Shown here one piece after another: positions 15,043 to 22,188 of a stretch of 30,435 nucleotides of DNA. The position numbers and the translations under genes were made by a program. The stretch is from DATHBP01 sp035296085 (GTDB lineage Bacteria > Actinomycetota > Actinomycetes > Propionibacteriales > Nocardioidaceae). Every line of letters starts with the position of its first letter. Position 1 is the stretch's first letter. The stretch spans positions 1 to 30,435 of the forward strand of contig DATHBP010000060.1 of the NCBI GenBank assembly GCA_035296085.1, given 5' to 3'. The notes below the pieces were generated by a model. The model saw nothing but the letters and a program-made list of their open reading frames with translations, had not been told where the DNA came from and searched no databases.

Positions 15043-15894
15043 ATGAGAGTGGTGCTGCACGGCGTACGCGGGTCGACGCCCGCGCCCGGACGCGAGTTCC
15101 TCGCCGTCGGCGGCAACACCTCGTGCGTGGCGATCACGCCCTCCGGCCGCGACCAGCCGACTCTGCTGCTCGACGCCGGCACCGGCCTCTCGTCGGTCAC
15201 CCGGTCGCTCGCCGGCGAGCCGTTCTGCGGCGACATCGTCCTGACGCACTTGCATTGGGACCACGTGCAAGGTCTCCCCTTCTTCGCCGCCGGTGACCGC
15301 GACGACTCTGAGATCCGGCTGCTGCTGCCGGCGCAGCTCGAAGCAGCGCCCGACGAGCCGGGCTCGGCAGCCGCTCTGCTGAGTCGCGCGATGTCACCGC
15401 CGCATTTTCCGATCGGGCCGGAAGGTCTGCGCGGGGACTGGACCTTCGACGCCGTCGAGGTCGGTTGCTTCTCGGCGGGGGGCTGTGCCGTGACCGCGGT
15501 CGAGATACCGCACAAGGGCGGACGTACGTTCGGCTACCGGGTCGAAGTAGACGGCGTGAGCCTCGCGTACCTTCCCGACCACCACCCGTCCACCGATCCC
15601 GACGCGGGCCTCAAGCTGGCCCACGACGTCGACGTGCTCTGCCACGGCGCGATGTTCACCGAGGGGGAGGAAGCGGTCGCCCACCTCTACGGCCACGCCA
15701 CGATCCAGGAGGCGTATCAGCTGGCGCGCGAGGCACGGGTGGGGAAGCTGGTGCTCATCCACCACTCCCCCAGCCGGACCGACAGCCAGGTCGAGTCGCT
15801 GGCCGAGAGTCTGGCTGCGGCGCCAGGCGGCGTCCCATCCGGCGTCCCAGTCGTCGTCGGCCGGGAGGGCGACGCCGTGCTCGACACGCACTGA
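15043..15894 (+). CDS. MBL-fold metallo-hydrolase, possible cyclic-nucleotide phosphodiesterase
   Basis: A 283-residue metallo-beta-lactamase-fold hydrolase. Opening RGSTPAPG...VGGNTSCV and the metal motif THLHWDH (H69, H71, D73, H74) are clear. Downstream metal-ligand regions are LAYLPDHHP, LCHGAMF and LVLIHHSP near the C-terminus. This places it in the RNase Z / PhnP-like branch, some members of which cleave phosphodiesters. Beside a nucleotidyl cyclase and several CNB proteins, a phosphodiesterase that resets cAMP is attractive but unproven; RNA or another phosphodiester are alternatives. The ATG is preceded by GGAG at 6 nt. It follows the cyclase gene after 91 bp on the same strand and may share its transcript. 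Confidence 0.83.
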   Translation: MRVVLHGVRGSTPAPGREFLAVGGNTSCVAITPSGRDQPTLLLDAGTGLSSVTRSLAGEPFCGDIVLTHLHWDHVQGLPFFAAGDRDDSEIRLLLPAQLEAAPDEPGSAAALLSRAMSPPHFPIGPEGLRGDWTFDAVEVGCFSAGGCAVTAVEIPHKGGRTFGYRVEVDGVSLAYLPDHHPSTDPDAGLKLAHDVDVLCHGAMFTEGEEAVAHLYGHATIQEAYQLAREARVGKLVLIHHSPSRTDSQVESLAESLAAAPGGVPSGVPVVVGREGDAVLDTH

Positions 15895-15984
15895 CCCGAC
15901 GGCTCGGTCTGATCCGGGCGGACCTCGAGCCAACTCTCATTCCCGCCATCGAGTGGCGCGAACTGGCCCATTTTCCCTCGCCGC

Positions 15985-16070
15985 CCCAGCCACTTCGCGC
16001 CAGTCGGTGTGGGGGCCCAGCCGCTTCGCGCCAGTCGGTGTAGGGCCCCAGCCGCTTCGCGCCAGTCGGC
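15985..16070. repeat. 31-bp tandem repeat, nearly three copies
   Basis: Units beginning CCCAGCC at 15985, 16016 and 16047 have an exact 31-bp period and share a CTTCGCGCCAGTCGG core; the third copy is cut short at about 16070. Units differ by one or two bases. It lies in the 192-bp non-coding space between the convergent MBL-hydrolase and acyltransferase genes, where transcription from both sides should end. The GGGCCC junctions between units can pair. It may be a REP-like or terminator element, or a VNTR. Confidence 0.9.
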
Positions 16071-16086
16071 GGATGAGGACCCCTGG

Positions 16087-17019
16087 CTACCGCCAGAGCG
16101 GCTCGCGAGCGGTGGACTCGACCGGGAGTTCGCTCTGCTCCCACACCCGACGCCACGGCGCTACCGCTGGACCAGCAGGGTCGGGCGTCTGCCCCGAGGC
16201 GGCGCGGCGCCGCGCCCGCCACCAGGTCCCCGCGTCCTCGTCGAGCAACTCGGCCAAGGCCGCTCGTACGCGTGGCGCGAAGGAGCGGGCTGGCTCGTCG
16301 GGCTCTGGGTGCACCGGACGGCCGAACCGCACCGAGACCGGCAGCCGACCAGGCCGCGGCCACCCACTTCCGCGGGGCATCGCGGCGAACGAGCCGCGGA
16401 TCGCCACCGGGACGACCGGCACTGCGTGTTCGGCGGCGAGCCACGCGGCCCCCAGGTGGAACCTGCCGACCCAGCCGTCGGTCGACCTGGTGCCCTCGGG
16501 GAACACGACGACGTTCCACCGGTCGCGCAGCAGGTCACCCGGTGTCGACGACAACGAACCCCCGCGCCGCTCGATCGGAAACGTGTTGAAAACGACCGCC
16601 GAGCCGGCTGCCCGCCACCAGGTGTCGAAGAAGTAGTCCGCCGCGGCGGCCACCGCCGTACGACGTCGCCACGGGCCAGGCAGCGAGCACAGGATCAGCG
16701 GCGTGTCGAGGTGCGAGGAGTGGTTGGCGACGAAGATCACCGGCGGAGTCAGCCCGTCCAGCACATCGAGCCCCCCTACGTGCGGGGCTACCTGGCTGCG
16801 CAGCAACGGCGCCAGGGCCGCCGCCTGCACAACGTCGCGCACTACCCGCGCCGGCCGGCGCCGTGCCCATCCGGTGGGGAACACCGCCGGCTCGTACGGC
16901 GGGACGTACGGCACAGCGCTGCGGGGCACGAGCGAGCGACGACCCCACCGCCAGCCGTCCGCGACCATCGCCACGTCGTCGACGCTCTCCCGCCAGAACG
17001 CCGCCACCCGGCCGCTCAC
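16087..17019 (-). CDS. Lysophospholipid acyltransferase (PlsC/1-acylglycerol-3-phosphate acyltransferase-like)
   Basis: A 310-residue acyltransferase. The catalytic HX4D motif is NHSSHLD, the substrate motif FPEGTRST follows about 70 residues later, and VPVVPVAIRG is the fourth block. The first 50 residues (GRVAAFWRESVDDVAMVADG...) are a family-specific extension. PlsC enzymes transfer a fatty acyl chain to a lysophospholipid or similar acceptor at the membrane. The GTG start (17019) overlaps the LarA-like stop by 4 bp (GTGA), so translation is coupled. It is the last gene of the reductase-dehydrogenase-LarA-acyltransferase series. An open frame continues far upstream through the LarA gene, but that part has no acyltransferase features. 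Confidence 0.88.
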   Translation of the reverse strand: MSGRVAAFWRESVDDVAMVADGWRWGRRSLVPRSAVPYVPPYEPAVFPTGWARRRPARVVRDVVQAAALAPLLRSQVAPHVGGLDVLDGLTPPVIFVANHSSHLDTPLILCSLPGPWRRRTAVAAAADYFFDTWWRAAGSAVVFNTFPIERRGGSLSSTPGDLLRDRWNVVVFPEGTRSTDGWVGRFHLGAAWLAAEHAVPVVPVAIRGSFAAMPRGSGWPRPGRLPVSVRFGRPVHPEPDEPARSFAPRVRAALAELLDEDAGTWWRARRRAASGQTPDPAGPAVAPWRRVWEQSELPVESTAREPLWR

Positions 17020-18596
17020 CGGACGTCTGCCAGCAGGTGCGGCGGGTTGTGCAGGTAGCTGATCGACGGTGAGCGCCCGACGGTCCCCGACACCATCTCC
17101 AGAGCGTCGGCAAGGGTGCTCGCAGCCCGAAAACCCATCCGCTCCACGGTGGTGCGGTTGGCGCCCACCCAGACGACATCGGACACGTGGTCCATAGCGT
17201 GCGCCGCCCAGTACCACATGTAGAACGGGTGCACGCCGTGATAGGCGTAGGACGTGCGGTAGAGGTGGATGTACCACGGATCGGTCGCGTAGGAAGCCTC
17301 GAACTTCGACTCGATGGTCGCCGGATCTGTCGACTCGGCGAGCACCTCCTCGTAGAAGTCGACGTAGGAAGGGTGGTGCAGCGTCGAGAACGCCTCTGGG
17401 ACCGGGTGGTAGAGGATCACCGCGCCGCCGCGGCGCACGACCGGCTGCCCGCGATAGGAGTTGAAGTAGTAGCCCAGGCCCATGCAGGTCGCCAGAATCG
17501 GGTTCATCACCGAGTTGACGTTGTAGGGGCCGAGGTAGGGCACGCCCAGCACGAGCACATCGGTCTGGCCCTGGACCTCGACGAGCTGCTGGCGGTGCAC
17601 CGCCGCAAGGGTCCGTTCGTGGACCGCCTCGGTCTCGCCGGCGTTGACGCCGGTCACACCGTACGGCGCCTCGATGCCCGAGAAGACGGCGTGCCGCAGC
17701 TGCCCGGGCGCCAGGGCCAGCGCACGGCGCGCCGCCAGCATCGACGCCTGGTCGCGCAGGCTCCACTCCCATTCGCGTTTCGTCAAGAACTCATACGGCG
17801 GCCCGAACACGTCGTTGTTGAGCGTGGTCTCGATGGTGAAGATCCGCAGGTGCTCCGCGAGCAGCCGGCCCATCCGGTTGGCCGAGTGGTGCAGGTGGGA
17901 GGCGGCCGGGTCCATGAACGAGTGCGAGCGCACCATCGTGGCGCTGTTGTGATGCGGGCGCAGGCTGCGGTACGACGCGAGCCCCACCGGCACCGACTTG
18001 TGGCCACCGTCCATCGCCACGAGGTTGACGTTGACGTAGACGAGCAGGTCGGACTCGGCCGCTCGGCGGTTGATCTCCACGTCCTCGCCGCGGTCGGTGA
18101 CGCCGACGTGGAGCAGGTTCGCGTGGTCCTCGGCGTCGTGGTTGGTCAGCAGCCCCTGCGGGTGGAACGAGCGGAACACCCGCTCTCCCACGATTCCCCG
18201 TAGCTCGCGTGGCGTGAGCCGGCGGTGCACCGCGTTGGCCGAGATCAGCACGACGTCGTCCACGCCCGCATCCGCGGCCATCGCGAGCACCGCCTCGAGG
18301 ATGCGCTGGCGCACGTCGGGCTTCTTCATCGGCGGCAGCGGAAGCGAGATGTCGTCGAAGGCGATGGTGAGCCGCATGCCTGGCTTCAACAGCGCCGGCA
18401 GCGGTTCGGACCCGTGCGGGTGCAGCAGCGCAGTGCGGATCGCGGCGTCGACGTCGGGGACGGCCGGCAGCGACTCCGGTGGGTAGACCACCCGGGTGCC
18501 GGACGGGAAGCGCTCGAGCCGGAACCCCTCGCCTTCGTGGACGACCAGCGGCGGCGTGCGGTCGTCCACCTCCAGGACGAGTCCGGGGCGGGTCAA
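17016..18596 (-). CDS. LarA-like protein (DUF2088, lactate racemase family)
   Basis: A 526-residue protein of the nickel-dependent lactate racemase (LarA) superfamily. The N-terminal domain signature GMRLTIAFDDISLPLPPM matches the 'DD-(T/S)-R/L-P-x-P' motif of LarA, followed by ISANAVHRRLTPRELRGIVG. The central His-rich stretch (MDGGHKSVPVGLASYRSL, then RPHHNS) is where LarA homologues hold their metal-pincer cofactor. LarA racemises or epimerises alpha-hydroxy acids; family members act on various substrates and this one's is unknown. No nickel-pincer synthesis genes (larBCE) are seen here. The TTG at 18596 is chosen because AGGAG sits 6-7 nt upstream and it follows the dehydrogenase stop by 13 nt; a TTG at 18632 would overlap that gene. 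Confidence 0.8.
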   Translation of the reverse strand: MTRPGLVLEVDDRTPPLVVHEGEGFRLERFPSGTRVVYPPESLPAVPDVDAAIRTALLHPHGSEPLPALLKPGMRLTIAFDDISLPLPPMKKPDVRQRILEAVLAMAADAGVDDVVLISANAVHRRLTPRELRGIVGERVFRSFHPQGLLTNHDAEDHANLLHVGVTDRGEDVEINRRAAESDLLVYVNVNLVAMDGGHKSVPVGLASYRSLRPHHNSATMVRSHSFMDPAASHLHHSANRMGRLLAEHLRIFTIETTLNNDVFGPPYEFLTKREWEWSLRDQASMLAARRALALAPGQLRHAVFSGIEAPYGVTGVNAGETEAVHERTLAAVHRQQLVEVQGQTDVLVLGVPYLGPYNVNSVMNPILATCMGLGYYFNSYRGQPVVRRGGAVILYHPVPEAFSTLHHPSYVDFYEEVLAESTDPATIESKFEASYATDPWYIHLYRTSYAYHGVHPFYMWYWAAHAMDHVSDVVWVGANRTTVERMGFRAASTLADALEMVSGTVGRSPSISYLHNPPHLLADVR

Positions 18597-18609
18597 CGGG
18601 TGCTCCTGC

Positions 18610-19815
18610 TCAACTGGTGCTCCTAGGGTCAAAGGCCACCTTCACGGTGCCGAGGCGGCCGGCCGAGTGCGCGTGGTCGAGAGCCTCTCGCCAACGGTAG
18701 AGCGGATAGGTGACCCCGACGACCCCGTCCAGCGGCGCGTGCGCGGCGAGGTCGAGTGCGAGCTCGAACGCGGAGCGGCGGTCCGCGCCGGGCTCGGTGC
18801 GTGCCGATGCGTAGGAGCCGACGACCTCGAGCTCCCGGAACCACACCGGTGACAGGTCGACGCCGGTGGCCGGCATCCCCGACAGCACGACCCGCCCGCG
18901 GGCTCGGGTGGCGCGCAGCACGGTGTCCAGCGACTTCTTGCTGCCGACCGCGTCGACCGCGACGTCGACGCCGCCGAGCAGGTACTCCGGGCTGTGGTCC
19001 GGCGTCACCCGGAACGCGCGGGTCGCCCGCCGTACGCCGCGCAGCACCTCGTCGGGGGAGACGACGTCGGTGGCGCCGAAGGCGCTGGCGAGCTCACGCT
19101 GGTGGCTGTGCTTGGCGACAACGGTGATCCGCCCGGCTTCGGTGAGCTGGCGCAGCGCCAGGGTGGCGAACAGGCCCACGGCGCCGGCTCCGGAGACCAG
19201 CACGCTCGCACCGGGCCGTACGGCTGCCCGCAACGCGGTGTGGACCGCGCAGGCGAGCGGCTCCACCAAGACCGCCCGCTCGTCACTCAGCTCGTCGGGT
19301 ACTGGGTGCAGCTGGCTGCGGTGCGCCATGAGCTCGCCGCCCCAGCCGCCGCCGGTGTCCGCGCAGTAGCCGGTCTGCAGCCCGGGTGCCACATGTCCGA
19401 CGGTGACCCGGTCGCAGAGGTTCGTCGCGCCGGTGGCGCAGCCGTCGCAGGCTTCGACGCCGCGCGCCGCGCAGGAGAGCACCGGGTCGAGGACCACTCG
19501 CTGGCCGGGCGGCAGGTCCTCGCACCCGTCTTGCAGCTCCCCGACCACTTCGTGCCCGGGGACGAACGGCATCGACGCGAGGGCGGAGAAATAGAGGCTG
19601 GTGGCTCCGCTCACCGCGCCGAGGTCCGAGCCGCAGATTCCGGACAGCGTGGGCCGCACCCGGGCCCATCCCGGGTGCGCGACGACCGGCGCGTCACGGC
19701 TGACCAGGCGCAGCGGCGCCGCCGGTCCGCTGAGGATGCCGGGCATGTGTCCGCTCACGGCACGGGCCGCGACGTAGCGAGGCAGCGAGCGGTACATCTC
19801 CAGGGCCAGCATCAT
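18610..19815 (-). CDS. Zinc-dependent medium-chain dehydrogenase
   Basis: A 401-residue MDR-superfamily alcohol/polyol dehydrogenase. Catalytic-zinc motifs are SGICGSD and PGHEVVGE; the structural-zinc lobe has Cys residues in SCAARGVEACDGCATGATNLC. The Rossmann motif is SGAGAVGLFA, followed by the typical cofactor-domain helix. Length is slightly above the usual 340-380 because of an N-terminal extension. It probably oxidises or reduces an alcohol/aldehyde with NAD(P)H. The ATG at 19815 overlaps the upstream reductase-HAD stop (ATGA), so it is translationally coupled. In context it may act on the aldehyde or alcohol made by the thioester reductase. Confidence 0.88.
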   Translation of the reverse strand: MMLALEMYRSLPRYVAARAVSGHMPGILSGPAAPLRLVSRDAPVVAHPGWARVRPTLSGICGSDLGAVSGATSLYFSALASMPFVPGHEVVGELQDGCEDLPPGQRVVLDPVLSCAARGVEACDGCATGATNLCDRVTVGHVAPGLQTGYCADTGGGWGGELMAHRSQLHPVPDELSDERAVLVEPLACAVHTALRAAVRPGASVLVSGAGAVGLFATLALRQLTEAGRITVVAKHSHQRELASAFGATDVVSPDEVLRGVRRATRAFRVTPDHSPEYLLGGVDVAVDAVGSKKSLDTVLRATRARGRVVLSGMPATGVDLSPVWFRELEVVGSYASARTEPGADRRSAFELALDLAAHAPLDGVVGVTYPLYRWREALDHAHSAGRLGTVKVAFDPRSTS

Positions 19816-22106
19816 GGGCTCGGCACCTGCAGCCTCGAGGAGGTACGACCACCGCGCCAGTCGACGATCTCCCAGGTGCCGCGCTTGGCCGCTCGCTGCA
19901 ACGTGACGTCGGGGTTGACGGCAACGGGGTGACCGACCATCTGCAGCATCGGCAGGTCGGAGTGGGAGTCGGCGTAGGCGTACGACGCGGCGAGGTCGGC
20001 GCCCTCTGTCTCCGCGGTGTGCCGCAGCCACGCCGCGCGGGACTCCCCCACCAGCGGCGGGGCGGTGAGGTATCCGGTGCATCGCCCGTCGTCGCCGACG
20101 GCCAGGTCGGCGGCCACTACCGCGTCGAACAGCGCGGTCAGCGGCCTGGTCAGGGGGCGGATGGCGCCGGTGATGAGGACCGTTCGGTGGCCCGCCGCCC
20201 GGTGGGCGCGAACCCGGCGGACGGCGCTCGGCGAGACGCGGGACAAGATGTGCTCGGCGAGTACGTCGTCGACGAGCCGTTCGAGCGCCGCAAGGTCGGC
20301 GCCGGCGTAGCGGCGGTAGACCGCGCGCAAGAAGGCGCCCCGGTCCCGGCGCTCGGCACGCACGTAGCCCGGCAGTCGTGCCAGCACGCTGGCCGCCTCG
20401 GACAGGCGCTGGTAGGAGTCGAGGTCGGCGAAGCGCATCCACAGGTACGTCTCGATGACGTTCGACGACAGCAGCGTGCCGTCCATGTCGAACGCCGCGA
20501 CGATGGCCGCGCCTGACGGCAGCGAGGGCTCGCCGAGCACCGCCGGCGTGCTGTCACGCCGCCGACGCACGTCGTCGAGCCGGCGCAGCGGTGCGGTGAC
20601 CGCCGGGCAGTGGACCTCACCGAGGTAGTGCTCCCATGACATGTCGCCGGTGTCGAAGTCGAACAGGTCGCGGTCCGCAGCGTCGAGCCGTCCGAACAGC
20701 GCCATCGTGGCGTCGTCGAGGAACGACAGCTCTGCCCGTGCGTACTCGGTGTAGAGGTCGACATAGCGGCGCAGGAAGGTGAGCTCTCGCTGGCGCTCGT
20801 CGAGGCGGCGCGCCAGGTCGCGGATCCGGTCGCCGCGCGGGGCCGACGTGACGAGAAGGTCTGCGAGGCGGTGCGCGCGCTCGCTGGTCGCCAGCAGCCG
20901 TTCGACGGACTCGCCGCCGCTGAAGCGCCACGCGGGCAGCCGCACCGCGCCCCGGTCGCCGGTGTCGAAGGGGTGCCGCTCGAAGTAACCGCGGACGATG
21001 TCGTAGAGGCCGCGGAACGTCAGGGGGTTGCGCGCGCCGGTGCAAACGTGGAAGTACGCCGGCTGCCCGACCACCGGCCGCTCACCCAGCACCGCTACAA
21101 CGGCCGCGACGACCGCGTCCACCGGCACGATGTCGACGACACCGTCCGGCGAGGCGGGAAACTCCGGCAGCTCGCCGCGCCCGTAGGCGAGGATCAGCGG
21201 CTCCGCCATCTTGAAGCCTTCGATCCAGCCGGGATAGGGAGTGCGTAAAGCCGACTCGATGATGCTCGGCCGCACGATCGAGCACGGCAGGGCAGCGGCG
21301 TACTCCTCGACGACCCGCTCGCCGAGCGCCTTCGTGAAGGTGTAGGCGTCGGTCCAACCCAGGCTGCGGGCACGCTCGGTGCCCGCCGCGACGAGCTGGC
21401 GCTCGACCCACTCGCGCCGCCGGCGCTCGGTGTCGCTGGCCGCCGTGAGCAGCCCAGCCCGGCGGTGCTCACGCTCGGCGGCCGCGCGCAGCTTGCTCAG
21501 CAGGCGTGGAGAGCGCGACTCCGCCTCGAGGTGGTCGCGCAGCGCATGACCCCAGTGAGCCTCGGCGCGCCAGTCGGCATCGTGGGTCACCGACCGCTCG
21601 GGAACAGCGCCCCGCCGCCGCCCGGCGACGTAGGCGGTGGAGATGTGGACGTAGTGAACCCCACTGCCGAGCGCGGTGACGCGCTCCAGTAGGCGCGCCG
21701 TCCCGCTGACGTTGGTCTCGAACGCATCGGAGATGGGCGGGTCGAAGGACACGTCACCGGCGCAGTGCACGACGGTGTCGATGTCACCCGGCAGCTCCGG
21801 GATGGCCGCGAGGTCACCGTCGAGAACGCGAATGCGCCCCTCAAGCAGCTGCTCGACACCGCCGTTCGCCGCGACGATGTCGGCGAAGATGGGTTTGTCC
21901 AGCAGCTGCGCCACGCGTGCCGAGCCGTTCTGCGACCCCTTGGGCCGGACCAGGACGGACACCGAGACGCCAGGCACGTCGCGCAGCAGGCGATGCAGCA
22001 GCGCTTCGCCGACGAAGCCGGTCACGCCGGTGAGCAGGATCGAGGAGTCGCCGAGCCGCTCCGCGAGCCGCACGTCGGTCTCCTTAGCCTCAGCAGGAGA
22101 AGCCAT
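19812..22106 (-). CDS. Acyl-CoA/thioester reductase fused to a HAD-IB phosphatase
   Basis: A 764-residue two-domain protein. The N-terminal part (about 20-470) is a short-chain dehydrogenase of the NAD_binding_4 / thioester-reductase type, with dinucleotide motif TGVTGFVG (26-33), the HCAGDVSFDPP strand and catalytic Tyr255/Lys259 in YTFTK. Such domains reduce acyl-CoA or acyl-ACP thioesters to aldehydes or alcohols. The C-terminal part (about 535-764) is a HAD-IB phosphatase: nucleophile D540 and D542 in FDMDGTLL, a T-G motif in LITGAIRP and YADSHSDLPML. The combination resembles fatty acyl reductase/HAD proteins of actinomycetes. Start uncertain: ATG 22106 or GTG 22154, neither with a good ribosome site. 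The product is unknown. Confidence 0.85.
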   Translation of the reverse strand: MASPAEAKETDVRLAERLGDSSILLTGVTGFVGEALLHRLLRDVPGVSVSVLVRPKGSQNGSARVAQLLDKPIFADIVAANGGVEQLLEGRIRVLDGDLAAIPELPGDIDTVVHCAGDVSFDPPISDAFETNVSGTARLLERVTALGSGVHYVHISTAYVAGRRRGAVPERSVTHDADWRAEAHWGHALRDHLEAESRSPRLLSKLRAAAEREHRRAGLLTAASDTERRRREWVERQLVAAGTERARSLGWTDAYTFTKALGERVVEEYAAALPCSIVRPSIIESALRTPYPGWIEGFKMAEPLILAYGRGELPEFPASPDGVVDIVPVDAVVAAVVAVLGERPVVGQPAYFHVCTGARNPLTFRGLYDIVRGYFERHPFDTGDRGAVRLPAWRFSGGESVERLLATSERAHRLADLLVTSAPRGDRIRDLARRLDERQRELTFLRRYVDLYTEYARAELSFLDDATMALFGRLDAADRDLFDFDTGDMSWEHYLGEVHCPAVTAPLRRLDDVRRRRDSTPAVLGEPSLPSGAAIVAAFDMDGTLLSSNVIETYLWMRFADLDSYQRLSEAASVLARLPGYVRAERRDRGAFLRAVYRRYAGADLAALERLVDDVLAEHILSRVSPSAVRRVRAHRAAGHRTVLITGAIRPLTRPLTALFDAVVAADLAVGDDGRCTGYLTAPPLVGESRAAWLRHTAETEGADLAASYAYADSHSDLPMLQMVGHPVAVNPDVTLQRAAKRGTWEIVDWRGGRTSSRLQVPSP

Positions 22107-22188
22107 CCAAACACAGCTGCGCTGAGGCTCTGCTGGCGCGCTCCGGGCCGACACGCGTGGAGAGGGGCGGTCGGCCCCCCGACGCTAC

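Noticed and set aside
15985..16070. CRISPR array
   Set aside because: The 31-bp units are directly adjacent with no variable spacers, and no cas gene is nearby.
17020..17772. N-terminal 251-residue extension of the acyltransferase frame
   Set aside because: It overlaps the LarA-like gene in another frame and has random Arg/Gly-rich composition; the GTGA overlap gives a natural start at 17019.
19816..20442. N-terminal extension of the zinc dehydrogenase frame
   Set aside because: It lies wholly within the reductase-HAD gene, and the ATGA overlap at 19815 is a better start.
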